Shown in pieces: positions 31,801 through 41,530 of a DNA stretch of 64,000 nucleotides. Each line of letters starts with the position of its first letter. Position 1 is the stretch's first letter. A program made the translations under genes and the position numbers. Below the pieces are notes generated by a model. That model saw only the letters and a program-made list of their open reading frames with translations, was not told the origin of the DNA and did not search any database. Source of the DNA: Prostheceraeus crozeri. Taxonomy: Eukaryota; Platyhelminthes; Polycladida; Euryleptidae. Where the stretch lies: positions 248,001 to 312,000 of the forward strand of contig CAJQUW010010404.1 of assembly GCA_907163375.1 (NCBI GenBank), in the 5' to 3' direction.

Positions 31801-33145
31801 AACCTACGCGTCTGAAATTCATAAAGAATATAGAAAGCCTAAATATCTATTGAAAGTAAAAGTGTTTAATAAAGATGATATTTGGAGTACTGATCTTATT
31901 CATATGCCGAATTAGTCTAATGGAACCGAAGGTTCTAAGCCAAAGTCTAATTATAAATACGCATTAACCGTTATAGATTTGTATACTAGATACGCTTGGG
32001 TGAAGCCATTAAAAAATAAAAGTGGTTTAACAGTTAAATATGCGTTTGGAGAAATCTTTAGGGAAAGTAATAGAAAGCCAAAAAATTGTTTGTTGATAAA
32101 GGATCTGAGTTATATAACAGAAATGTTAGGCAATTATTTGAAACTGTTTATTCCACAGAAAATGCTGGAAAGGCTGTAGTAATAGAAAGGCTTAGTAGAC
32201 CGTAAAAAAGTAAATTATTTAAGAAATTAGCAGAACAAGGTAATCAGAAATGGTTAAAAATATTACCAGGAATTGTTGATGATTATAACAGTAAGATTCA
32301 TTCAAGCATCCGCAGTGTATTTGACTACGCCTCCCCTGTTTTTGATGGACTTAACAGGAAAGACGACGATGTCCTAAGGAAAATAGAAAAGAGAGCTCAG
32401 CGCATCATGTACAACGTAGTGACCAGCTGTGATAGATGTGTCTATGATCTAGAGGAAAGACGTTTAAAGCTATCTGGTAAATTGTTCGCTTCAATTGAAA
32501 TGGACTCGCAGCACTTGCTTCATGACATGCTACCAAGAAATTTTGAATTGTCCCATCATTATGTCTATCGACTTGTACGCACCGAAAAGTATGCTCGTTC
32601 ATTTTTTCCTTTCATGATTAAGGACTTTTCTCAATTTTCCTAATATATGAGTGCATTATGTTGATGTGTTGGCCTGCGTCATGTAGTAGGTCTATCGGTA
32701 AATTGATGCGATTTGGTTGAAGGTCACTTTTTTCTGCTTGTAATTGATTTTCATTCCTTCAAAAATATACGCCTACTTACTTACTTATTGAAGAAACTCC
32801 AAAGAATGTTTCTAACGATGCAGCTTTAATAAGAAAGAAGATATTTGAAAATAATTATGAGAATGAAAGTAATGTTAATTTACAGAAACGTAAATCGAAA
32901 TTTAAGATTGGAGATAGAGTTAGAATATTTAAGTATAAGAATAAATTAGAAAAAGGTTTTGTTGGTTATTGGACTGAAGAAATATTTGAAGTTTGTAAAA
33001 TAAATCAAACGGATCCGATTACTTATGAAATTAAAGATTTAGATAATGAAGAGATAAAAGGTAGATTCTATGAAAATGAATTGCAAAAGACTGAACTTTG
33101 GTCATTGGAACCAACGTTTCGGGAATTAAATTTCCTCATTCAATT
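31801..33145 (+). pseudogene. Polinton integrase, interrupted by a LINE fragment
   Basis: DDIWSTDLIHMPN and YALTVIDLYTRYAWVKPLKN give the catalytic core start, with TVIDLYTRYAW nearly the same as in element 1. After the LINE insertion (32311-32787) the chromodomain-like tail follows: KIGDRVRIFKYKNKLEKGF, GYWTEEIFEV, PITYEIKDL and IKGRFYENEL. Together these are the Polinton integrase signature. It is a fossil, with the LINE insertion among several breaks. Confidence 0.85.
32311..32787 (+). mobile_element. 5'-truncated LINE 3' end (CR1/L2-like group)
   Basis: An open frame of 110 codons enters at the left edge and stops at 32641-32643. It carries the C-terminal end of a LINE reverse transcriptase: RSVFDYASPVFDGL, KIEKRAQRIMYN, LEERRLKLSGKLFASI, LLHDMLP and RTEKYARSFFPFMI. 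These match the R.vLeYaspvW, iQrRalriI, LH.RR, hlLhdllP and RTeRfk.SF.P series of CR1/L2/Rex-type LINEs. A 140-bp 3' UTR follows, ending in a (TACT)-type tail, CCTACTTACTTACTTATT. The frame has no internal stop, so the copy is recent. It has inserted into the Polinton integrase gene. The exact clade is uncertain. Confidence 0.75.
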
Positions 33146-33655
33146 CTAACATAATATCAAAAAATGGTACTCCTTCCTGTAATTTGAATAAAACATAAAG
33201 ACATAATTGTCCACAATAAGTAGTTCCTGGTTTTTTTTTAATTTGAAAAGTTTTGTATGTTCCATTACGAAGTATTTCTTTTACTTCATTTGTAGGGGGA
33301 AGTCCGCATGAATCGAACCAATAGTTCTCAGCCTCCGGGCGATCGAAATAATAATTAGAACCGTTTTTATTTCTTTGTCCCGCAGACCAATGTACTTCTT
33401 TTTGATCTGATGTGTGAAGATTTGTTATAAAATTCACTTGAGGTACATTATCAGAGCTAGTGCTTCGCACATCTCTGATCAATTGTAATTCATCTCTCAT
33501 TGAGACGTGGAAATTTTTTATTAAATGATCTGCGATCTTATTTAAATCGAAATTCGTAGTTGTTTGCTTCCCATATAATTTTAAGAACTCAGTCAGACCA
33601 AGAGCTCTGGGAGATATTTCAGTCAGATTTTCACCACTCAGTTTAAATGAAAAAT
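33126..33655 (-). pseudogene. Polinton adenain-like cysteine protease
   Basis: The minus-strand frame shows FHVSMRDELQLIRD near the start, EVHWSAGQRNKNGSNYYFD with the catalytic His region, GLPPTNEVKEIL and GTTYCGQLCLYVLFKLQEG with the catalytic Cys region. The order H..., YFDS.GLPP, CGQ.CLY.L is the Polinton maturation protease. It is convergent with the integrase gene and overlaps its last bases. It is a fossil with few breaks. Confidence 0.8.
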
Positions 33656-33957
33656 TCTATTAACTGTCAACAATTTGTTAAATGAGATACAGTTTATAAG
33701 TATCAATGAAATCCCTATGACAACGTTGACGCGACAATTGTAACTTTCTAAAACAACAGAGCTCAAGTAAACTAATGAATTGCTGCCATTTTCTGAACAC
33801 TAGTGGATTCAAAAACGGTTTTGGACACAGTTCTGGATTTGGACAGAAAACTGTCAGTTCATTTGGAAGTGGGGGTAAGAGAAAGACATAAGTGCGGGTA
33901 ACAGCTGTTTGTTCTGAAATGTACTATTTCATGAATGCGAGAAGCAACTGCGTTGTT
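33656..33957. other. Gap between protease and right terminal repeat
   Basis: No gene was recognised. A short plus-strand frame near 33790 (SGFKNGFGHSSGFGQKTVSS) is glycine/phenylalanine-rich. The segment 33925-33980 contains an imperfect direct repeat (TTTCATGAATGCG-type). Confidence 0.45.
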
Positions 33958-34009
33958 TCATGAATGCGGGAAGCAGCTGTTCCCTACAATTGCGCGATCA
34001 TCAGAGTGC

Positions 34010-34716
34010 AAAACAGTAGCAATAATAGGAATTGTAAGAGCGTCAGAAGATATAGCAATTGTTAAAGCACCTAAACTTACTGTTAAAAATATTCCAATAC
34101 CTTGTGTTACATTCTTAACTTTAGACCATCTCTTTCTTAACTTTTTATAATGCTCTAATCTTAATAATAATTGTGATTCTTTATCTTTCATATAACGTAC
34201 TCTATCTTTGTGTTTTTCAATGTTCATCTTTTCAATGTCCATTAAAGTAGAACTACGTTCATTTATTAACGAAGGATTCTCGAAGTTTCTTCCATTTTCG
34301 AAGTTTCTTCCATTTTTGAGGTTTCTTCCATTTTTTAATAAATATTTTGAATACAATCTTCTGATATTTTTAGACTATGTAAAAAGGCTACATAAATTTT
34401 GTAAATTTTTGGACTGCGTAAATCTTCGACTACGTGAAAATTGTGGACTACGTAAATTTTCGACTACGTGAAATTTTTAGACTACGTAAATTTTGATTTT
34501 TTAGACTACGTAAATTTTTGAAGTTTTCAGACTACGTAAATTTTTGAAATTTTGAAAATCTGATTTTTTCGAAAATTTGGCACTACCTAAATTTTTGAAG
34601 TTTTGAGGCTACCTAAATTTTTGAAATTTATGGACTACGTAAATTTTTGAAATCTCGGAAGGTGTGACATCCGGTTCGAGCAAAGCGACGCGCCGGATGT
34701 CATACCCTATACTACT
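34010..34716 (-). repeat. Right terminal inverted repeat of Polinton 2
   Basis: Mirror of 19467-20030. It carries a truncated, opposite-strand copy of the start of the coiled-coil/hairpin gene, a triplicated GAAACTTCG-type stretch near 34280-34330, and about ten GACTACGTAAATTTTTGAA-type repeats. It is longer than the left repeat because the 20-base subrepeats have expanded. Confidence 0.9.
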
Positions 34717-34722
34717 CCCATC
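34717..34722 (+). repeat. Target-site duplication, right (CCCATC)
   Basis: Exact copy of 19461-19466, directly after the right terminal repeat of Polinton 2. Confidence 0.95.
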
Positions 34723-35260
34723 CTCCAATGAAAATCGTGCGCGGTTGCAGGACACATGAAATTTTTCTAAGTTATTTAAAGAAACAATTTTTCATTAAGT
34801 TATTTTGCCTCCCAAAGTGAAAATTTTGAAACTTGCAAACACTTGGAAAACATTTTCAGAATGAATAACCCCCTCGAAATTTGTTACTTTTCCAAAGAAA
34901 ATGGAAACGTTTTTAAACTATGGCAAACACTTGGAAAACATTTTTCAGAAAATGTACCTCCCACGTCTCGGAATTTTTTCTATGTTATTCTTGCTGCAAA
35001 ACGTACCGTTCCGAAGCAAGTGCATCGAGCGACACGTAACGAAATATTCCTTCAAAAAAGGGAGAAGCATATCGTCCAATGAGCATCGTGCGCGGTTTCC
35101 GGACAGGCGAAATTTTTCTAAGTTATTTTACCACACAAAGTGGAAAATTTTGAAATCACAGGCAAACACATGGAAAACATTTTTCAGAACATATAACCCC
35201 CCTCGAATCGGAAAATTTTCTAAGTTATTTTCGAAGCAAGGCGAGCCGCTCCGAACCAAG
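34723..35260. repeat. Two diverged direct repeats of about 345 bp
   Basis: CCAATGAAAATCGTGCGCGG at 34733 and CCAATGAGCATCGTGCGCGG at 35078 begin two copies. These share AAATTTTTCTAAGTTATTT, CACTTGGAAAACATTTT / CACATGGAAAACATTTTT and AATAACCCCCCTCG-type stretches. Similar motifs occur at 18320-18480 in element 1, so this may be the continuation of element 1 beyond the second Polinton. It is non-coding. Confidence 0.5.
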
Positions 35261-35443
35261 CGTGTCCAGTGCAACATGGTCAAATTTCGCATACCTCCGC
35301 CCTCGTGTCCTATAATTGCGCCTTACCTACTTACCTGGAAGAAGAGGATGCTCAGTATTATAGATTGAGTTTCAAATGAATGGAAATCCTTTCTCATAGT
35401 ACATGAATACCATGCATGCAGGAATGTTAAACTCGTGGCATTT
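35261..35443. other. Unassigned sequence
   Basis: No gene, repeat or motif was recognised between the diverged repeats and the foldback element. Confidence 0.4.
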
Positions 35444-36171
35444 TAGTTCGGCAGCCACAACGAGTTTCTGCAGGGAACTAGGCCGAAAGTGAGACTTTCA
35501 CAGAATGCTGTACACCCTATGCCTACTACGAATCGCCACGTCTGCCGAGTTCTAGTGTGCTCCTCTTCTTGTCAAACAAGATCAAAGAAAAACACATGTC
35601 AATCCAATGGGACGCAGATTGCAGTTTTTGGCTAAAATTAAATTTTGTATGTTTTCTCTAATTAAACGAAAAGTACTAAGCCCAGAATCATAATTTTTGG
35701 CATGGAATGTCTTCAGGTCATTTCCTATGATGTGCATGTGCATTTATCATGCATCAAATCGGCAATGTATGTGAGAATGTGGTTGAATGTGGATAAAGTT
35801 GCTCAAAATGCTTGTGTTTGCCGACATTAAGAGGCTCGTCAAATCTAAATGGGGTTAGCTATATAGACACGGGTGCATGAAAATGAAAGGAAAATGACTT
35901 GAAGACATTCTATGCCAAATATTGTGACTCTGGACTTAGTACTTTTCGTTTAATCAGAGAAAACATACAAAATTTAATTTTAGCCAAAAACTGCAATCTG
36001 CGTCCGATTGGATTTACATGTGTTTTTCTTTGATCCTGTTTGAGAAGAAGAGGAGCTCACTAGAACTCGGCGGACGTGCCGATTCGTAATAGGCATAGGG
36101 TGTACATCATTCTGTGAAAATGTCACTTTCGGCCTCGTTCCCTGCAGAAACTCGTTCTGGCTGCCGGACTA
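35444..36171. mobile_element. Foldback (long-TIR, non-autonomous) element
   Basis: Two arms of about 284 bp (35444-35727 and 35888-36171) are inverted copies with around 95% identity, separated by a 160-bp core. The left edge TTAGTTCGGCAGCC mirrors the right edge GGCTGCCGGACTA. There is no coding sequence. The layout is that of a foldback or long-TIR miniature transposon. A target duplication was not identified. Confidence 0.75.
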
Positions 36172-36469
36172 TTTCTCCTTTAACTGGTTCATGGTGTGCA
36201 CATGATCTGCAATTGAATAATGTTTCCGAAAGTCTGCTTCTCTCTTTGGTAGATTGGGCCGCTTTGGAGGAAGTGCATGCGTTTACATTCACACTAGATT
36301 TCAATCTTCAAATCTCGACCTTGGGGACGTCTCAGGTGTTGAATACGTGACCATAGGATTACCTATTCTCAATTTGATGTTTTCTTCCATGCAAATTCTT
36401 CCTGGTCTTCGCATAATGACATTTGTGATCACTTTACAATTTTTTTTGATGCTGCAAGTAGTCAGTAAA
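36172..36469. other. Unassigned AT-rich sequence before the satellite
   Basis: No gene or repeat was recognised. It ends in a T-rich stretch just before the first satellite unit and is not part of the giant inverted repeat. Confidence 0.4.
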
Positions 36470-36935
36470 GGTCCAATACAAACACAGCGCGCCTCGAAAT
36501 GGGGTGGGTCCAATACAAACACAGCGCGCCTCCAAATGGGGTTGGTCCAATACAAACACAGCGCGCCTCGAAATGGGATGGGTCCAATACAAACACAGCG
36601 CGCCTCGAAATGGGGTGGGTCCAACACAAACACGCGCGCCCCGAAATGGGGTGGGTCCAATACAAACACAGCGCGCCTCGAAATGGGGTGGGTCCAATAC
36701 AAACACAGCGCACCTCGAAGTGGGGTTGGTCCAATACAAACACAGCGCGCCTCGAAATGGGGTGGGTCCAACACAAACACGCGCGCCTCGAAATGGGGTG
36801 GGTCCAATGCAAACACAGCGCGCCTCGAAATGGGGTGGGTCCAAAACAAACACAGCGCGCCTCAAAATGGGGTGGGTCCAATACAAACACAGCGCGCCTC
36901 GAAATGGCTAGCTCCCATACAAACACAGCGCGCCA
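36470..36935 (+). repeat. 37-bp satellite, short array
   Basis: About 12 units of a 37-bp (sometimes 35-bp) monomer of the type GGTCCAATACAAACACAGCG with CGCCTCGAAATGGGGTG. It is the reverse complement of the large array at 58334-64000. Overlapping frames open on both strands arise from the lack of stop codons in the monomer and are not genes. Confidence 0.95.
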
Positions 36936-37115
36936 CCTTGGCCGGCCGCCCAGGTTGGAGTGAGAGGTTGTCTTGGCCGACCGTCCAGGTTGGCGTGGTC
37001 GACCGTCCAGGCTGACTTGGCCGACCGACCAGGTTGATGTGGCCGACCGTCCAGGTTGACTTTGCTAACCGACTAGGTTGACTTGGCCGACCGACCAGCT
37101 TGACGTGGTGGATTG
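36936..37115 (+). repeat. 22-bp minisatellite
   Basis: Seven or so degenerate units of the type TTGGCCGACCGTCCAGGTTGAC. It is mirrored at 58150-58325, where there are about eight units. It directly joins the satellite. Confidence 0.85.
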
Positions 37116-37129
37116 AGAGTGTGTTTTGA

Positions 37130-37880
37130 GGGTGAAGGAGGCACGGGAGAGTGAAACGGACTTCAGATTTGGAATCAACGTGAAATTTTGCGTCGACATG
37201 GTGAGTTTCAAGTCAATCGGACAGAAAAAATTTTTTTTCAAATTTTTTTCGAAAAAACGGCAGAGGTAAAATTTTGGACGTTTTGGGTTGTAGCCTCAAA
37301 ACGAAGCATCGGAGAGCAAAACGGATTTCAGATTCGGAATCAGCGTCAAATTCTGCATCTATATGGTGAATTTGAAAGCAATCGGAGAGAAAAATTTTCG
37401 CTGACGTCCCCCCCCCCCGGCACCGATCTTCCCATTTTCCTTCTAGTAATTGTAGAAAGTCGTGCAATAGCTCGTTTGAAAGCTAAGAGTAAGACAAATT
37501 CACTGAAAGAAACGGCTTGTTCATATCTGTCTTCGTTTAGATGTGAGACGCCATTTAAGATTTTGGGAGATTGGCGAAAAACGACAGAGTTAGAATTTTG
37601 GACGTTTTGGGCTGTAGCGCCAAAACGAAGCATCGGAGAGCAAAACGGATTTCAGATTTGGAATCAGCGTCAAATTCTCTGTCAACATGGTGAGTTTCAA
37701 GTCAATCGGAGAGAAAAAATTTTTCTTCATTTTTCCGAAAAACGAGTTAGAATTTTTGCGATGGCTGTGGGCTGTAGAGCCAAAACGAAGCATCGGATGG
37801 AAAAACGGAGGACAGATTTGGATTCAGCGTCAAATTCTACATGGAAATGGTGCATTTACAGCTCAATCGGACCTCTAGAA
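37130..37880 (+). repeat. Four diverged copies of an 80-160 bp repeat
   Basis: AAACGGATTTCAGATTTGGA, with TCAGCGTCAAATTCT, CATGGTGAGTTTCAAGTCAA and CGGAGAGAAAAA, recurs near 37155, 37318, 37640 and 37800. Spacer segments such as TTTTGGACGTTTTGGGCTGT are also shared. Mirrored at 57410-58120. No convincing coding capacity. Confidence 0.7.
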
Positions 37881-38085
37881 TCGGCGATAGAACCGTTTTA
37901 AGTTTTTGGATGATGGATATTACGTCATCAGCTGATCGCCACAAACTATATTGGCTGGGAACCGACACAGACTTGTCATTAAGACGAGAGATTGTCAACG
38001 GTAAGTCGTCTCTCTGAGCTCCAATGATAGCTTCGGACATTCCAAATTCCGGGTTTCCGTAAGAAACCGACTTAGAAAATTTCAT
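37837..38085 (-). CDS. 82-codon frame conserved in both arms
   Basis: The minus-strand frame starts at an ATG (KFSKSVSYGNPEFGMSEAII) and contains a polar domain-like stretch (DDLPLTISRLNDKSVSVPSQ). The mirror frame at 57171-57419 differs at two residues only. I recognise no family, and conservation between recently duplicated arms is weak evidence for coding. Function unknown. Confidence 0.3.
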   Translation of the reverse strand: MKFSKSVSYGNPEFGMSEAIIGAQRDDLPLTISRLNDKSVSVPSQYSLWRSADDVISIIQKLKTVLSPILEVRLSCKCTISM

Positions 38086-38435
38086 TGCTGAAGTCAGCTA
38101 AGGCGTCAGACCTAGAGGTTCGTCAGGAGATGGCCTTCGTCTCCAGGCCATAAAAGACTCCAAAACTTTAAAGGCTTGTAACTTTTCTTCTACAAGTCCG
38201 TTTGACTTGATTCAAAAAAGGTTCGGTCGCTATTGACCTGCCCTAAGTGATAGACTACTTATAAAATTTCATAAGTAGTGCTAAAAAGATGAAAAATTTA
38301 AATTCACTAGTTTTGGGGGTTTTCTGGGGTTTTCGACCCTGCTGAATTCAACTAAGACATTTATAAAGTTGTGGGAGGCGAGCTTCCGCTTGGAATTTGC
38401 AACCTTTGTAAACAATTCACCAAACCTTCTGATTG

Positions 38436-38510
38436 GGCGAGCAATCTCGACCATTCTCAGAGTAGGAAAATCATATAAAACCCAGTGAGGTGACTTTCAA
38501 CTACACATTT
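38436..38510 (+). promoter_or_regulatory. CCAAT/TATA promoter module 1
   Basis: GATTGGGCGAG (an inverted CCAAT box) is followed 40 bases later by AGTAGGAAAATCATATAAAA and then CTTTCAACTACACATTTGCC. The same order and spacing recurs at 39837-39915, so this is a duplicated core promoter. It precedes a member of the repeat-module family. The mirror copy is at about 56745-56822 on the minus strand. Confidence 0.55.
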
Positions 38511-39491
38511 GCCTTTAGCAAGTGTCATGATGTTGCATGGTACGGAGAGTTTCGTTGTAATATTCCAGTGACAGGGTGTTCCTTCCGGACAGCGGATAAG
38601 ATCGTGGTGATGGGTACAGCAAGGGAGGGAGACTTTTCGGTAATCTCGACTCTACAACGGTCGTTGCGGTCTCTTTTCTCAACGTAGCACCTTGAACGCC
38701 AATCGGTCGAGTATTAGTTATCTTGTCACGGGTGGCTTATAAATTCTCTATTGCAAAAACGTCAGCTTGACTTGCTAACAAGTCTCTTACTATCAGATCA
38801 AGAAGCACTCAACGTGAGCATGGTAAGGAGAAGTTCGGTGTAATACTTCCTTTTGACGGGCGTTCCTGTAAAGGGCGGCGGTGAAACCCGTAGCTATGTA
38901 TACCGCAAGGGACATTCTGCAATGGTCAATCTTGTTAAACCTCTCTGCGTCATGTTTGCAAGTGATTGCCTCTGTCTCAACGTAGTATGCATTCGCGCCA
39001 GGGTGACATTTAGCCAGCTGTCGAAGGTTACTTCATAACCTCTCCATAGCACCAATAGTGTGAAGCTCGGTATGAGTGAGGGATAAAATCCTCCATCACC
39101 TTAGGCGGCTTGATATCAGGCTACAACATGAGTGATGCGGAGATCTTTGATAGTGTACTTCCTGTTGGTGGGTTTGCACGGCGAGCGCTGCCGCAGATGG
39201 AAGGAGGGGTGTGTCATAGTTAAGACCGAAACCACTTAGCCGGTGTTGGGCAACTTTCCCAACGTCATCTTTTCTCGCTTGGTCATGAGTGCTTTAGATG
39301 TCTGCAGCAGGTTTTTCAAAATCTCCACTCATCGTTTGATGATTTACAAAGTAGGGCACATATCAAGTAAAGTTCTCATAATGACGTCTTAATCAATTCC
39401 TCCTTACTGCATGCTTGTCGTTTCTACACTCCGACTCTAACCTTTTAGAGCATACACATGTAGCACATACTATCCGTATCGAGAAAGTCTC

Positions 39492-39680
39492 ATGAGTTCT
39501 TTTAAGAACCACTACCTCCTCGTGTCACCTGTGTATATTCCAAGTCGAGAGTTGAGAAACATAGAGGGCATTGACGAAGAAATGATGAATGGAATGATAT
39601 GGGATTTGGACATTCACACGCCAAACGTATACAGCAAACACACTTCTCTCTTCTTTAGTGAGCAAGCTCTGAACACATAA
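39492..39680 (+). CDS. 62-codon frame within the module family
   Basis: Starts at ATG (SSFKNHYLLVSPVYIPSREL) and ends at TAA. Unchanged in the mirror arm (55578-55766, minus strand). A diverged copy of the same DNA at 40566-40700 does not keep the frame. No family was recognised, so this is a weak gene candidate. Confidence 0.3.
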   Translation: MSSFKNHYLLVSPVYIPSRELRNIEGIDEEMMNGMIWDLDIHTPNVYSKHTSLFFSEQALNT

Positions 39681-39836
39681 GATACCGTAGTAAAATCATC
39701 AACGAATAAATCATATCGCAATAGGAATGTACATTGACAGATTCAAATAGATGCTCATGCGTTCATAAAAGAGAGTTTGTAACATCAGCATTAATTGGAA
39801 GTGCGTGGGCGCACTGGAAACTCTTGCTCGTCTTGT

Positions 39837-39920
39837 GATTGGACGAGAGGTCTCATCCATTCACCGCATAGGAAAATCTTATAAAAGGTAGTGCACCAGC
39901 TCTGCTCTTCACATTTATCT
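39837..39920 (+). promoter_or_regulatory. CCAAT/TATA promoter module 2 with splice-donor-like site
   Basis: GATTGGACGAG is followed by CATAGGAAAATCTTATAAAA and a leader with CTCTTCACATTTATCTTTCA, as in module 1. AAGGTGAGTG at about 39926 then matches a strong 5' splice site. It suggests a spliced transcript starting near 39905. The mirror copy is at about 55315-55420. Confidence 0.55.
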
Positions 39921-39929
39921 TTCACAAGG

Positions 39930-40330
39930 TGAGTGTTCGTGAGCTCCTGCTATCAGGTTGTTTTGACTTGCTATCAAGTTGAATAGTTTCTTGCTATCAA
40001 GAGATTCACTTCTGCTCATAAAACATATCATCGCTGTAATACCTCCTTTGCTCGAGCGTTCCTTCGGGACGGCGGGTACTGCCGTAGAGGGATTGCGTTG
40101 CAATGGTTGTTCGTCGTTTGTTAGACCGAAACCTCTGAGCCGTTGTTCATGTTGGGCGTTCGACTTCATACTCAACGTGACGCTTTCTCTCGCCAGGTCA
40201 GAGTACTTCAGCCATTCGACAAAGGTTAGTCTTTATGATATGGAGTAGAGTGAAATGTAATTCATTAGATGTCACTTGAATGATTGTTCCCATGATAAAC
40301 GTTGATGAGACAGATGAAACACTTATGAAG
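39930..40330 (+). repeat. Single copy of the 403-bp unit
   Basis: This block, with CGAGCGTTCCTTCGGGACGG in its centre, occurs once here. It occurs four times in tandem in the right arm (53740-55320). Frames open on both strands run through all five copies, but they lack a convincing start codon. Confidence 0.85.
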
Positions 40331-41071
40331 TACGTACATGTTTAGATGAAGTATGTGAATTTTATTTTCTGTTGTTTCTCGAACAACGTATTCATATGAA
40401 GGACTAAAACTCTAACGTTGAGCATCTCGTCGGTATGCAACGCAATGCGTCATGTTTGCAAGTGATTGCCTCTGTCTCAACCTAGTATGCATTCGCGCCA
40501 GGGTGACAGTTAGCCAACTGTCGAAGGTTGCCTTATAAACTTTCCATTGCATACGTTTTGAGAACATGAGTTCTACCTGTCTCTATCAATGAGACGAATT
40601 GATGAATGGAATGAAATGGGAGGACACTCACGCGCCACACGCAGCATAACACACTTCTCTCTTCCGTAGTCTAACAAGCTCTTTGCACATGGATCGCAGT
40701 CGATTGCTATCCCTGTATCAGAAGTGTAAGCTATCTTAATTTTATTTAGCACTATTTCATCTACCATCATCACCCATATGAAGTGTTATAAAATTTACAA
40801 ATTAGACTAAGCGTTCTACAATTGCAGGACTGCATGAAGAACCTGTTGTGAATAGTTATCAACTAAAAGTCAATACCCTTTGAGATAAAAAGTCGAAACA
40901 ATCACTCTACTGAATAAAAGTAGACAGTAACTACGTAGATGAAATAAAATACGACACGGCAGTAAAAACAAGCAATCATTTCAAAAAGAAAATAAACAAT
41001 GATACATAAGTATAAGAAGGCTCAATGAAGAGAAAATGAGGTACTCAAGACAAAGTTAAAGAGACTTCACG

Positions 41072-41530
41072 TCATCCATTCATCAATTCGAACTCGTTTG
41101 ATAGTTTACGGATGTATAATGCTTCAAGCTTCTTCCTCTTCGCTTTATGATGGAGTCCCGTGTGCAGTAAGGACCAGTGAATGTCCATTCTCCCATTGTG
41201 TTTTTTCTTCGCATGGAGGGCAACATGGCTAGTTTCATTATTTAAATTGAGGTGTTCTTTGATGCGTGATTTTATCATGCATTCTGTCTCGCCAATATAT
41301 ATTTGGTTACATACGTTGCACGTCACCTTATATATCACGAATTTCATATCACACAGGTTGATAGACGAAGATGATTTGCATGTAATGCAATCATTGGCAC
41401 ACAATGATTTTTCTTTCGGTGGACGAAAATACTTGTTCATGGCCCTGTTATTAAATGATAGGTAAATTTTGTCATTTAATCCAGTCCGTCGCATAACCCT
41501 CAGCATCTTCCGTTTAATTTCCTCTGACAC
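41072..41530 (-). pseudogene. Penelope GIY-YIG endonuclease domain, left arm
   Basis: About 150 codons. CANDCITCK is a cysteine-rich linker, FVIYKVTCNVCNQIYIGETE is the GIY-YIG core and IKSRIKEHLNLNNETSHVAL follows with the catalytic Arg and His. The domain normally is fused to the C-terminus of the Penelope reverse transcriptase. This copy ends a few residues earlier than the other three in the window and differs from them by a handful of substitutions (for example ETEC instead of ETER). Confidence 0.85.

Larger units (their letters stand above)
19467..34716. mobile_element. Polinton/Maverick element 2, full-length with TIRs and TSD
   Basis: 15,250 bp bounded by terminal inverted repeats that start AGTAGTATAGGGTATGACAT on both sides, with a perfect 6-bp target duplication outside. 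It encodes minor capsid, packaging ATPase, DNA polymerase B, coiled-coil proteins, pX/pVI-like proteins, major capsid, PLA2-like protein, integrase and protease. Strongly AT-rich, unlike its surroundings. The coding part shared by the two terminal repeats differs at only a few residues, so insertion is moderately young and clearly younger than element 1. Many genes are broken, with on the order of ten to twenty breaks overall. A LINE fragment is inserted in the integrase gene. Confidence 0.95.
38490..40770 (+). repeat. Family of diverged promoter-linked modules
   Basis: At least four related modules (about 38540-38700, 38770-39060, 39120-39320 and 39950-40230) share a skeleton. Each has GTAATA.T.CC, then GGCGTTCC-like, a purine-rich middle, and CTCAACGT followed by TCGCCAGGTCA or GCGCCAGGGTGA. 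A stretch at 38946-39030 is repeated almost exactly at 40447-40530. The ATGAGTTCT...GATGAATGGAATGA unit at 39492 recurs at 40566. Coding status is unclear; structured non-coding RNA is possible. Mirrored in the right arm at about 53270-56770. Confidence 0.55.

Noticed and set aside
36254-37015. Overlapping frames in the short satellite array
   Set aside because: Same satellite artefact as in the large array.
39979-40248. 89-codon frame, open in all five copies of the 403-bp unit
   Set aside because: Opens with TTG and has no ATG until its last codons. An antisense frame is equally open, and the copies are too young for frame conservation to mean anything.
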